Shown one piece after another: positions 23,519-33,960 of a stretch of DNA of 64,000 bases (within the stretch, counting starts at the first letter, position 1; each line of letters begins with the position of its first letter). The notes beneath the pieces were generated by a model. That model ran no database searches and was not told where the DNA came from. It saw nothing but the letters and a program-made list of their open reading frames with translations. The translations under genes were made by a program, and so were the position numbers. Source of the stretch: Ottelia alismoides (lineage: Eukaryota; Streptophyta; Magnoliopsida; Alismatales; Hydrocharitaceae). The DNA is taken from positions 1,116,001-1,180,000 of the forward strand of contig JAZKJV010000156.1 in assembly GCA_037367405.1 (NCBI GenBank), given 5' to 3'.

Positions 23519-23600
23519 GGGATTTTATCACTTGTGCCCCTCTGAGATGTTGCAATATCAGTTATACCCCTATCTTTTTGGTAATATCAGTTGTGCCCCT
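23519..23600 (+). repeat. Left terminal inverted repeat of MULE-1
   Basis: Starts GGGATTTTATCACTTGTGCC. It is built of imperfect units of about 30 bp, each starting ATCANTT(G/A)(T/A)(G/A)CCCCT. The unit pattern goes on past 23600 (AGCAAATGTGCCCCT near 23617), beyond the matched part. Confidence 0.95.
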
Positions 23601-24228
23601 CGAAAGTTTCGCCGTTAGCAAATGTGCCCCTCCGTAACATCTCCGTTATTGGGAATCGTCTAACCGTGGTTAGACATGACTCAAGTGTGCTAACTCAGTT
23701 GATTCCCGAGGAAAACTTGTAGGTGGGAAAAAAGAAGGTGCCACGTGTCCTAACCCCGCGCAAGTGGCGGGAGTAGAGGACTAGACGAAGCGTTTTCCCC
23801 CCAAAATCCGCATGCCATCGTCTCCTTTCGTCTCCCTCCCAGAGAACGTCAACTTTTCTCTCCAGTTTTCTTCCGCATCACGCTGAGGAGCTCCGCAAGC
23901 TGATCGAGTCCTCGTGGGTGGGGATTTTCATATTGACGGCTGTAATCGAGTGGGGAGCTTCTCCATTGCGTCTCCAGGTTAGTCAAGGTTTGGAGTTTTT
24001 CGTATTGACGACGTTAATCGAGTAGGGAGCTTCTCATTGCAATCGTGTTGACGACGTTATTAGGGTTTGGGGTTTACCGTATTGATCGATTTTAGGGTTT
24101 TTCGATTGAATGTTTTTTGTGTTTTGATCATACATGTTTGGGATTGATTGGGAGCACATATTCTCGAAATCAAGTTATAGGCATATAGATGGTGCACCAT
24201 TTCGTTTTTTGATGATCTTGAATGTAGG

Positions 24229-26751
24229 ATGGTTTGGTACAATGGAGAACAAGGTGTGCTGACGGTCCGTGTGAGACACAGCGGGCGCTTTAAGGACACC
24301 AAGGGATGTCGGGGTGAAAAATATGTGGACTTCGTGGAAGAGGTGATTGGAATCGACCCTGATTTCACTTGCTGGTTTGACCTGATCGACACTATATCGA
24401 AGATCGTTCCTTGGGACAGTTCTGTTGTCCTTTCAATGAGATACAAGGACCCAAAGTCGAGAGCAAGCCGTTTCCTTGAGCTCTCAAATGAAGCAGAAAT
24501 GATGACTATGTTCAATGGCCACATGGATGGAAGTGATGTGGAAATCATTGTTGGGTTCATCGACATCGATGCTCTCTCGTCTTTTGAAGCTGAGAAGGCA
24601 GAGAAAGCAAATAAGAGCAAATTAGACTTCCAAGGACAAGCATCCAATGCAGCAGCAGAAAAGGTTGGTTTGTCTGATCTCTCCGACGATTTCTTCGATG
24701 CTCTCTGGGGAGGAGGTTATATGGATGGGGCAGGGGGTGATAGGGGGGGAGAAGGAGGTGATTTTGAGGGGGGAAGCACTGGGGTGCATACTATGGAAGA
24801 TCTGGGCAGGAAGAAGTTGCTGGTGGAAGACAAGTCGATGCAGAAACACCAAAGACAGGGGAAGGAAGATGCGCCAGTGATGGATGCGTGTCGCGTATCC
24901 ATGCTTCTAGGCTTGCTGGAGGAGCCACATTCCGCATCAAGACCCTGTCGGGAATTCATACTTGCAATAGTATAAACATAGTAGATACGGGCATGGCGAA
25001 GCAAAGATGGATTGCCAAATTTTGTGAGAAGTGGTTGAGGGAAAATCCCACGTTGTCAGTGAAGGATATTTCAGATAGATTGTGGGAGAAATTCACTGTG
25101 AGAATTGCCTATCTTAGAGTGTACAGGGGAAGGAACATTGCTCTCGACTCGATCTTTGGGAAGGTTGAGCTTACCTACCCTAAGATGCCTAGTTTGGTAT
25201 ACGAATTAAAATCGAGGAACCCAGGATCTGTGATTGATTATGTCACAGAGAAGGATGACGCATTTTTACGAATCTTCATTTGCTTCAAGGCATCCATTGA
25301 TGGGTTTAAAAATGGTTGTAGGCCTTTCCTTGGCTTTGATGGTTGTCATTTGAAAGGGAAATACCTTGGGACCTTGTTGGCAGCCACTGCTCTTGATGGA
25401 ACGAAAGGACTCTTTCCCGTGGCCTTCTACATATGCGAGGATGAGTCCATTGATTCATGGACGTATTTCATGGACAAGTTGCATACAGCGCTCGGGTTTG
25501 AATGTGGCAGAGGTTTGGCAATAATTTCGGATGCACAAAAGGGCCTCGAAGGGGCAATGATGAAAATTTTCCCCGAAGCAGAGCATAGGGCATGCATGAG
25601 GCATGTCTACAAGAACTTTAAAAAGGTTTTTCCAGGAGAAGATTTGGAGAAACTTGTTTGGTCGGCTGCACGTGCTTATGAAAGGAGGCATTATCTTCAT
25701 AACATGAATGAGATTAAAAAGTTATAAACAAAAGCATTTGATTATTTAGCGAGTCTCACAGACATGGAGCCGACAGCAATTCCGTGAAGCCGCACAGTGT
25801 GCTTATGTAACCAACAACTTGAGTGAAAGCTTTAATGCTTGGATCTCAAAGGCTAGACATCTTCCACTTTGTGAGCTTGTGGACTGGATTCGTCAGAAAA
25901 TTATGACAATGATGGACGCGCGAAGATGTAGAGCAGCACATCCAAAGGGTGATTTGGTCCCGCTAGCATCAGAATACGTAATGGGGATTTCAAGAGATTT
26001 GCAGGGCTTTATTGTGAGACGATCGAGTGACCAAAATGCAGAAGTGGAGACGCCTTATGGGCGTTATGTGATTGACATAGTGGCACAAAAATGTACATGC
26101 AATCGATGGCAGATATCTGGCCTCCCTTGTAGGCACGCAGTTGCTGTTCTCAGCAGCATTCGAGGTGTTAGGTGGGAGGATTACATCTCCCATTATTATA
26201 CCTTGCAAACATACAGGAAGTGCTATGAGTTTGGCATAGCACCATTACCCGACAAGGATTTTTGGGCAGCAGTTAAGCTTCCATATGTTGTGGGTGCACC
26301 TCGTACGAAAAGGCCTCCAGGGAGACCCAAAAAGAATAGAATTCGATCCAAGGATGAGGTGGTTAAGAAACCTAGAGTTCGTCATAATTGTGCACGTTGT
26401 GGAGGCTATGGGCATCACAAGAACACCTGCAAGGAGCCAATTAATCATCCACCGACAGTGCAGCCATCCGAGAAGCAACAACATACACAAACCTCCAACG
26501 ATGCAATTGCCATGGCAAGCAGAAGGTTAGCATTCGAACATGTTTATTTCCTATATAAATTGTCATTACAAACAAATTCCAACACTTCTAACATCCTTTA
26601 CTTGGTACTTTGTAGTGGAACTGCATCAACAAAGCGGCCGGTGGCTAGACCAAAAAAACGTCGCCAAGAAGATCGCATGCCAAGGCGTCGTGCGCGTCCA
26701 AGCCAATCGCTTGATCCTGCATCAGATGGTCCTCATTGCACACTCGATTAA
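24229..26751 (+). pseudogene. MuDR-type transposase of MULE-1 (frame broken)
   Basis: The N-terminal part (24229-24870) has the PB1-like domain of plant MULE transposases (KYVDFVEEVIGIDPDFTCWF, SMRYKD, FVDIDAL-like GFIDIDAL), then a Gly/Asp-rich linker. The reading shifts to another frame near 24840-24890, where SRIHASRLAGGATFRIKTL begins. The catalytic core follows: FLGFDGCHLKGKYLGTLLAA (first Asp) and LAIISDAQKGLEGA (second Asp). A TAA stop at 25725 and a shift near 25770 interrupt it before QFREAAQCAYVTNNLSESF. The C-terminus has a SWIM zinc finger (CTCNRWQISGLPCRHAVAVL, about 26090-26150) and a CCHC knuckle (CARCGGYGHHKNTC). A 90-bp intron with GT/AG borders (26526-26615) is likely near the end. 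The transposase would bind the repeats and cut out the element. This copy is inactive unless the breaks are sequence errors. Confidence 0.88.
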
Positions 26752-27242
26752 GGTATTCATGATATTTAAATGCCAATTTCATCTCAATTTCATCTTATGT
26801 TATTGCTGTGAATGACTTCCCCTGTTTTTTTGTGTTAATTTATAGGAACCTTGGAAGTCTTGGAGTTTTTTGATGTGAAGCACGGGCATATTGCTGCATA
26901 ATCTATGGATGCGTTCACAGATCTTTGGATAGTGATACAGTGATACACTGATACTTTTTGGATAGTGATACAGTGACTTTTTGGAGAGCTCTATACTTAT
27001 GATCCAGTGATACCAGGAAATGTTTCATTTCTGTAATATTTACTAAATTGTTTGATGTCTGTAGTATAGTGACTTCAATGTCTGGTTTGTAATTAAGAAC
27101 AACTTTAGAGCTATGTTTTGTGATATTATGTCTTTGGAGCTATGTTTTGTTATGTTCTATTATTTCGTGTGTAACAAACACAACACAAGGCTATGTTTTC
27201 CAGCAGAACACATACACAACCAATAGAGGTATGCAACCAAAC

Positions 27243-27599
27243 TCAGCTATCTTTATTCATATAAAGAAATGTAGCTGCAACAAGACACAAAAACATCAGT
27301 ATCAGCTTCAATATAAAAATTATCTCCCTTAATTGCTTATCTACTGCCACAATTCTACTAGATATTAATGCTAACATCTGATCTGTGCTTGGTGACTGAT
27401 CCATGTGTGCAGCTTCCATCCACTGAAAAAAGTTGCACATCTTGTGCTGGCATGTGTAGAACTTCAACCCTCTACTCCAAGGTTTTCCTGATGTTTTTAC
27501 CACTGCTGGATTGTCGCAATGATACCTTACTTGGGCTCCAGAATCACCACGATATGATGTCGAACTTCGCGAAGCGGACACCATCGAATTGCAATGCAT
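27243..27599 (-). CDS. GRF zinc-finger / transmembrane protein of MULE-1
   Basis: An intact 118-codon frame convergent to the transposase. Residues 1-25 are Ser/Arg-rich (VSASRSSTSYRG). Residues 26-65 form a GRF-type zinc finger: RYHCDNPAVVKTSGKPWSRG, the GLKFYTC turn, then MCNFFQWMEA, with the usual Cys and His ligands and the G-[RL]-x-F-Y core. A short helical stretch follows (SSRIVAVDKQLRE). Residues about 92-113 form one hydrophobic membrane segment (ILKLILMFLCLVAATF). GRF fingers bind nucleic acid. Small plant GRF-plus-membrane proteins are common and largely uncharacterised. Its place, convergent and downstream of transposase, is that of mudrB in maize MuDR, but I see no sequence evidence for homology with mudrB. 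Confidence 0.72.
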   Translation of the reverse strand: MHCNSMVSASRSSTSYRGDSGAQVRYHCDNPAVVKTSGKPWSRGLKFYTCQHKMCNFFQWMEAAHMDQSPSTDQMLALISSRIVAVDKQLREIIFILKLILMFLCLVAATFLYMNKDS

Positions 27600-27998
27600 A
27601 TGTTACCTGTTGAAGGGAGCTTCAACTGTGAATAGAATCATGAATTGTAACAACTATGTAAACAAATACCTGACAGTATTTATGTAAACTTCCTTCTCGA
27701 AAAATTTCATGAAAGCAAGCTTTCGGATTTCTCCTTCTTTCCTTCAATGTGAGGAACTGCCAAGGGTTTTGGTGCTCTTAAATAGACCCTTCTCTTCCAA
27801 CGGTCAAGGGACTTGATTTGCAATTATTTAATACCCACCAACTGCCCAACAAACCCTATTAATATATACATACAACGGTCTCCTGCTATCTTGTTGTCAG
27901 TGGGCCAATGTCACATCAAACTGCAATAAACGTCCGTTTGGGAGAGATACAAACGGTAACTAACCTAAGGGGCACAATTGATATTACTCCAAGTTTAA

Positions 27999-28080
27999 AG
28001 GGGCACAACTGATATTACCAAAAAGATAGGGGTATAACTGATATTGCAACATCTCAGAGGGGCACAAGTGATAAAATCCC
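27999..28080 (-). repeat. Right terminal inverted repeat of MULE-1
   Basis: Reverse complement of 23519-23600 without a mismatch by eye. Just inside it, further AGGGGCACAA motifs continue (27969), as on the left side. Confidence 0.95.
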
Positions 28081-28121
28081 AAAAATAAATCTTCAAGAAT
28101 AAATCCTCGAGAATCGAGCCC

Positions 28122-28133
28122 GCTCTGATACCA
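28122..28133 (-). other. Primer-binding site of Copia A
   Basis: On the minus strand it reads TGGTATCAGAGC, complementary to the 3' end of initiator-Met tRNA, directly after the 5' LTR. Confidence 0.9.
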
Positions 28134-28440
28134 TGTTAGAAATCGAGAATGCGGAAGCGTGATATCAGAGATAAAGAATAAGCATGAATGAAGAACACCG
28201 GGATTTTTACGTGGAACCCTACTCGTGAGGAGCGGAATGAAACCACAGGATAACGCCTCAAAGGGATGATGTTGTATTCAACTTTTCTCATCTGATACAA
28301 TAGGTGTGGGACTTCTTATATAACCCCACCAACTGACCGGAGTCCCACCACCAGTAGATGTGAGACTAAACAGGTGGATGTGGTAATTGGACCTTGGAGG
28401 GATCCAATTATCCATATATACCATCAAGCATACTCCAACA
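28134..28440 (-). repeat. 5' LTR of Copia A (307 bp)
   Basis: TGTTGGAG...TTCTAACA on the minus strand. It pairs with 15970-16031 plus 21438-21680 and is related to the Copia C LTR at 36794-37108. Confidence 0.95.
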
Positions 28441-28445
28441 TTCAT

Positions 28446-29640
28446 CAAAGTAACTATATGGTTTCGCACCCACACATGGTGCAAACAAGACAAGAGGGAA
28501 AACCATAATATAAAAAATAACCACCTTTAGAAGCATCAGTCACCCACCCCTTGAAAGATAAGTTGCCTTCCAATCATCAAACTTCTTCTCGAACATAGCT
28601 ACCAATGGCATTCAATATGCATGAAGCATGACATATACCAAAGGCAGCCATCTCTGGTAGGTAAGTGGCAAACTTGTTCTAAGGGTCCACTGAATAATTC
28701 ACAGGCAGCCACCTCCTTCGACACCTTTCTCAAAGGAACAAAGGCGGGCCAAAAAGGAAAAGGTGGTGCATTCAAGGACAAAAAAGTTAAATGCATTTAT
28801 TATGCATTTAAGTGATTTCATCTAAATCATATCATATCACTTTTTTTGCAATGCCAAGTAACTAGAGGTTACCAGCCATCCATAATATACAACACAATAT
28901 AACTTGAAATAATACAAAAAAGATGTTAGACGATCACAACCTTATCGTCGACTAAAAAGACCACAATTCCTTGGAATATAAATATTAACCTGATAAAACC
29001 CTTAAACACCACGTTTTTTTCTAATATTAAATTTAAAAAAAAACACAAACAAATTTTATTAATATGATCTCCAATAAACTGTCACCTGGAGTCAGTCTGC
29101 AAGATCTGAAGCTCCTTCAAAAGATGTCCGAAGAAGAAAATTCAATATAGGAAGGTTTCCTACACCATAAAGAACTTGTGTAAAAAATATACCCAACCAA
29201 GCCTTCCTCTACAGAACCACACACCGGGCCAGACACAGTAACCACACACCGGGCGAGACACAATAGCCCATCTGGACTAATACAATTTTTATTCTACAAC
29301 CAAACAAAGATTTTACACATTCTGTATACGTTCTTGACACCAATCAATAATATATTCCTATCACAATAGGTAGGATATAAAAAGACCAAGGGAAGCTATA
29401 GGAAACAATCCTAAGCAAATTTGAATCCTATCACAAAGGGTATAGCTCCAAGCTCCATGCAATATAAGACACACCTCAAAAGAACTATGATGTGCAAACA
29501 ATGGCATTGGTAGTAATAGAGAAGAGTATTCATCCATAATTTCTCGCTTTCTACTATACATGTTAAAGTTAAACTACCACAAGTTGGGAGAGGAACCTTT
29601 ATTTTCTCTTGTTTGATTTCTTTTCGATTTTTTCTGTATC
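28446..29640. other. Intronic sequence without recognised features
   Basis: AT-rich. A minus-strand open frame at 28599-28796 continues with similar-quality coding-like sequence to about 28560, but no family is recognised. GGGC-AGACACA repeats occur at 29224-29262. Confidence 0.4.
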
Positions 29641-29649
29641 TTCTTTTTT

Positions 29650-30827
29650 GGGATTTTTACACCCATAACCCTGAGTAATTTTGTAGTTACAATCATAACC
29701 TTGTGTAATCGTAAATTACATGAGAAACCCTTAATAATGTTCTACTCTTACATGACATAGCCATGTGTTATATTCCATTTAAGATGACCATTTTAGTTGA
29801 CGGTTTCCGTTAGAAAAAGTCAAATTCTCCCTAATGCTCTACCTTATTTGCAAATCATGCCATGTATCTCTCTTCCTTGATGCGCCTAGGCCAGCCGATA
29901 CGAACAATCGATCCTCTTCCTTCGCTTTCGATCGAGGATTTCCCATTCATTTTATTTTTTTCTTCAATATCTGGTCGGGGATCCATCCTCGAGCCAAGTT
30001 TCTCGTTTGTAGGTGCAGGTCCTCATCTGGAGATGAGGCGAAATCCTCTTCCACAAAGAGTCGCATCACATGCAGGGATCCAAACAACTTACAACATCTA
30101 GAGGGGGAGGGAGGCGACGGGCCTGGATGAAGGGGGGGCCTGGAGAGGGAGAAGTGGATGGCTTGGAGGGAGGGGGCGGCGGGCCTGGAGGGGGAGGGGC
30201 AGCAAGCCTGGAGGGAGGCGGCGGTGTGCCTGAACGGAGGGGGGAGGCAGCCCTGAAGAGGGGGAGGCGGTTGGCTTGGAGGGAGAGGGTGGCGGGCCTA
30301 GAGGGGGAGGGAGGGGCGGCAGGCCTGGAGGAGGGGAGGCGGCTGGCTTGGAGGGGGAGGGAAGCAGCGGGCCTGAACGGGGAGGGAGGGAGGCTGCGGT
30401 ACTGAAGGGGAAGGGAGGTTGCAGGCTTATAGGGGGCTGGAGGTGGTGGGGACGCCAGTGGCTGGCCTGGAGGGAGGGGCGGCTAGCCTGGAGGGGGAGG
30501 GAGTCGGCAGGCTTGGAGGGAGGGGGCGGCGGGCCTGGATGGAGAGGAGGTGGTGGCTGGCCAGGAGGGGATGGGGGCATTGGTGGCTGGATTGGAGGGA
30601 GGGAGGAGGCGAGCATGGAGGGAGGGGTTTTTTTGAAATTTTTAATAGTCATTGGATAGACCATGGGTTAGATTAACCCAATGATATGGTTGGGTTAACT
30701 GCAAAATTAACGGAGGATTATAGGTGTGAGACGGAGGGACTATCTGGGGTTTCTCGTGTAATTCACGATTACGCAGGGTTATGATTGTAATTACAAAATT
30801 AGTCATGGTTATGAGTGTAAATAACCC
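29650..30827. mobile_element. MULE-3: non-autonomous MULE with GC-rich core (Pack-MULE-like)
   Basis: Inverted ends of roughly 80 bp (GGGATTTTTACACCCATAAC on the left; the right end reverse-complements to GGGTTATTTACACTCATAAC). The 9-bp flanks are TTCTTTTTT and TTCTTTTAT, one mismatch. The core 30080-30640 is a strongly G-rich degenerate minisatellite built on GGAGGGGGAGGC and GGCTTGGAG phrases. No transposase is present. The same terminal family bounds MULE-4 at 61441-62744. Confidence 0.88.
30080..30640. repeat. GGAGG-rich degenerate minisatellite inside MULE-3
   Basis: Repeats of about 25-40 bp such as GGCGGGCCTGGAGGGGGAGG. Open frames exist on both strands (Gly/Arg-rich on plus, Pro/Leu-rich over 188 codons on minus), but they are explained by the repeat composition and are not supported as genes. 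The G-runs could form quadruplexes on the plus strand. Confidence 0.75.
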
Positions 30828-30876
30828 TTCTTTTATTTGGACGAGGCCTCCGAACAAGGTGGAATAATAGTAAAAT

Positions 30877-31657
30877 CAGTGTTCATGAAAGCGGCCTGTG
30901 CGGCCGCATATGCGTATGCGCTGCCTTCAGCTCACCGCTTTCATGAAGCCCCCCATTATGCGCCATGTGCGCTTATGCGAGCCACATATGCGGGTTGTGC
31001 GGCCGCATACACATTTTTTATTTTTTTTATTTTTTAATTTTTGCCACGTTTTTATTGTGTTATTTGTGTCATGTTTTTCCTTGCTTTTGCATGTATGCCA
31101 ACCAAGCATTCCATGACCATTTAAATCCATCGTCAAAGTAGTTGTATTGCGAAATTGGAGTAAACACGCGAGGAAGAAAAAGAATAATGTACCAATAATT
31201 TAGCAAACTAATTTAGTCAACTAATAGTTATTATGAATGCAATATATTATATGTAAAATTTGGTACTTTTGATGGAGGATCAATTATAAATATAACAACA
31301 GAGATAAATGATATTATATTCAACAATAGAGGCATTTTGTGTGCTAACTTTTCTATTTTGTTGATTGTTGTCAATTATTTTGTGTGCTAACAGTTCTATT
31401 GTAGTATTGATATTTGATTGATAGAGATTTTTTTGAACTCTATGTGAAGGTTATTTTTCTTAGATCTTTTGTTGGACCACAATTATACATAAATTTAGTT
31501 ATATTGTAGTCACTTGTGTATGTATATATTTATTTTTAAATAGAAAATTAGGAAACCACATAGAACCGCATATACCTCGCATATGCCCCCGCATACCGCT
31601 TAAGCGCTATTCAGTGACCTGTCCGAACGCATACGCATACCGCTTTCCTGAACCTTG
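30877..31657. mobile_element. hAT-1: non-autonomous hAT element
   Basis: A perfect 8-bp target duplication AGTAAAAT (30869-30876 and 31658-31665) flanks inverted ends CAGTGTTCATGAAAGCGG and CAAGGTTCAGGAAAGCGG. CA-starting ends and 8-bp duplications are hallmarks of hAT. GCATATGCG/GCGGCCGCAT motifs cluster inside both ends. The centre is AT-rich and has no transposase. Confidence 0.87.
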
Positions 31658-31758
31658 AGTAAAATATGTAACGACGTAAAAAGTTATGATGAATTCAGTT
31701 TTCACTATCTTTCATAAACCGTGGGCAGAAATGTGAATTGATTTGTGAAGCTACTGAA

Positions 31759-32094
31759 TCAGATTACTGATTTGGTGCATCGATTGTGCTTGTGTTGTTG
31801 ATCGGAATGTGGTTTTAGTATATTGTCATCTAGAGAGGTCAATGGACTGAGGTGCAGTGGTGGTGAAGTAGAGACGGAGGAGAGCAAGAGGTGTCTTCTA
31901 AGGTGAGGATCACTTTTCTTAAATAGCTCGAGTTCGAGCTTGTCGAATACGGCGGTCGGGAATATGTTAATGGCTGAGTCATCATCCAACAGAGCACAAA
32001 TGAATGTTTGGTATTTAATTATGCACTCAATCATAGGCTTATGTTTTACTCTTTTACTTTTTGTGTTGCTCCTCAAAAACATCAAGTTGGTCAT
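31759..32094 (-). pseudogene. Retropepsin-like fragment of a Ty3/gypsy element
   Basis: The minus-strand frame contains KHKPMIECIIKYQTFICALL followed by DDDSAINIFPTAVFDKL. This resembles the gypsy protease core, where A-L-[LI]-D-[TD]-G-[SA]-[SA]-x-N-[IL]-[LI]-P is usual. The catalytic context is altered (D-D-S instead of D-x-G-S). No LTR or other pol part is found beside it. Confidence 0.5.
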
Positions 32095-32099
32095 GGACG

Positions 32100-33335
32100 T
32101 TATACGTACAATTTAGAGAAACTCAAGAGTGTATTTCCTATCAAGAAGAAAGACGAATTTCGGCTAGGACGAAATGGAAAGGTTAGATGAATAAGAGACA
32201 CTGTGATAGGTAGAGGTGTAAAATGGATTGAACCTGAGTAAACTTGCCATTTTCAGATTCAATTCGTTTACAATCGAGCCTAAACATGTATTTGGGTTCG
32301 GTTTGTTTATTTTCGAACCGAATGGAACCAACCCTCAACAAATATTGAACTTCAATTTTTTTGACAAAATGGATCGAAATCAAATGAAATAGTGAGGGAT
32401 ATATAGGAAAAGGGATTATGTGGTTAAGCTGCATGAAATTGCATGTTCATCACCTCCATCAGTCATTGATATGTCTCAGGATGTGCGAGTGCATGTGCAT
32501 GTGCCATGGAAATATGTGCATATTGATTTCTCAAGACAAATGAATTATTGGGAGATGATGAACATAAAAGTTGCATGCATGTGAGCTGCAAGCTCTTTAT
32601 CCTCATGTATTTGTGTGTGTAATTGGAATAATATTCATACTATTTTTTCTTCTTTATCTCATTTTTCTTTATCTTTAAAAATATATAGATAAATAAGGAT
32701 TCTTACTTTTGAAAAAAAAAGTTGTGATATATTTTTATATCATAATATGTTCGAATAGAGGATAAGGAATAAAATAAGATAAGGGAGAAATGCAGTTTAT
32801 CACTTGTTCTTTTTCGATTTGTTTGAAGGATAAGGGAAAAGAACTGCAAAAAATAGAAATCGTAACCACGATATGACCATTTATCATGAGATAGCTTATC
32901 TTGAGATAAAGTTCCTTTAACTTTGGATAACACAAACAAGGTAGAATTTGTACATTTTTTTGTGCACGAAAGTGTATCAAACTTTTGATTAACCGAACTT
33001 GAGTGAACCTACCATTTTCAGGTTCAGTTAGTTTATATAAACAAGCATAAACCTATGTTTAAGTTGGTTCGTTTATTTTTTAGTCGAATCTGAATCGGGC
33101 TTTTAGAGAATTGAATCAGAGTGAATATCATGCTTGAGAATTTTCTAAAAGTCCTATTGATAAGTGATTCTGAAAAGAAAGAGGAATCAATTGCGAGAGA
33201 TGGACAAGGTAGGAACTTAAGGACTTCTCTATGGGGATCATTAGGAGAGATAGAAGGACAACCATGCTCATGCAAAATGAGCTTGAGTTAAATGCATATT
33301 ACAGGTCAATGAAGACTAAAGAACTCAAATTGGTG
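32100..33335. other. Intronic sequence with repeated GAACCGAA-type motifs
   Basis: Two stretches, about 32215-32380 and 32985-33120, share the order AACTTGAGT/ACCTGAGT-AAC, CCATTTTCAG, GGTTCGGTT/TTGGTTCG and TCGAACCGAA-like words. They look like diverged halves or copies of a small transposon. No gene is recognised. Confidence 0.4.
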
Positions 33336-33339
33336 GAGC

Positions 33340-33960
33340 AAAGCAGCAGCAATAACAGTTTTAGGTCATTCTCAGACTTACATTCAAATAACTATGATCC
33401 TTTGGATAGTCTCACTCCAACATTTCTTGGGCCTTCCTCGCCCTCTCTTAACCAGCTCAACTGGTGCATTAATTGACATCCTTTGCAAATGACCAAACCA
33501 TCTTAAAGATTTTCTCTCATCTTATTCTCTATCGGAGCTACACCAACTTTTCTTCTTATCGCATCACTCCGAATCCGATCTTTTTATGTATGGCCACACA
33601 TCTACCTTGGCATTTTCATTTCTACTACTGCCATTCTTTGTACATGTTTATGATTCAAAGGCCAACATTCTGATCCATAGAGCATAGCATGCACAACTAC
33701 TCTGTAATACTTTCCTTTGACTTTCAACGGGATTTTCTTATCATAAAGAACAGTAGAGGCTTCTCTCCACTTTAGTCAACCTGCATTTATTCTATGAGTA
33801 ACATCTCCATCAATTTTCTCATAATATTGCAAAATATCCCAAGTATCTAAAAGAATCTTTCTTCTGAATGTTATCGTCTCCAATCTTCACCTTGAGTCAT
33901 TCAACGTTGTTTCTATCAAATATGCACTCCATATATTCAGTATTAGCCATATTTATACGA
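33340..33960 (-). pseudogene. 5'-truncated RTE LINE fragment
   Basis: On the minus strand it reads ANTEYMECIFDRNN, then the C-terminal part including KDRIRSDAIRRK-like and MVWSFAK-like wording, parallel to 10750-11340 of the intact LINE. It keeps about 0.6 kb of the reverse-transcriptase C-terminus. The (TTG)n end is replaced by CTGCTGCTTTGC-type sequence at about 33340. It abuts the left end of Copia C. Confidence 0.75.

Larger units (their letters stand above)
23519..28080 (+). mobile_element. MULE-1: Mutator-like transposon with transposase and GRF zinc-finger gene
   Basis: A 4562-bp element with 82-bp terminal inverted repeats that match base for base (23519-23600 and 27999-28080) and a perfect 9-bp target duplication AAAAATAAA (23510-23518 and 28081-28089). 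It sits 42 bp from the Copia A primer site. It carries a plus-strand MuDR-type transposase (24229-26751) and a convergent minus-strand gene (27243-27599). Identical terminal repeats and duplication indicate a recent insertion, although the transposase frame is broken. Confidence 0.96.
15970..28440 (-). mobile_element. Copia A: non-autonomous copia-type LTR element hosting two other transposons
   Basis: Minus-strand element with target duplication TTCAT at 15965-15969 and 28441-28445. Its 5' LTR is 28134-28440. Its 3' LTR is split by Copia B into 15970-16031 and 21438-21680. The primer site TGGTATCAGAGC (initiator-Met tRNA) lies at 28122-28133, and a purine tract with GAGAG abuts the 3' LTR at 21681. 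Without MULE-1 the internal region is only about 1.9 kb (21681-23518 and 28090-28133), and I find no gag or pol in it. It must have depended on a related element for its proteins. Confidence 0.93.

Noticed and set aside
28122..28133. TGGTATCAGAGC as part of a tRNA gene
   Set aside because: Only the 12 bases complementary to the tRNA 3' end are present, directly after an LTR; it is a primer site.
30098..30664. 188-codon proline-rich frame
   Set aside because: Product of the G-rich minisatellite in MULE-3; equally long frames exist on the other strand.
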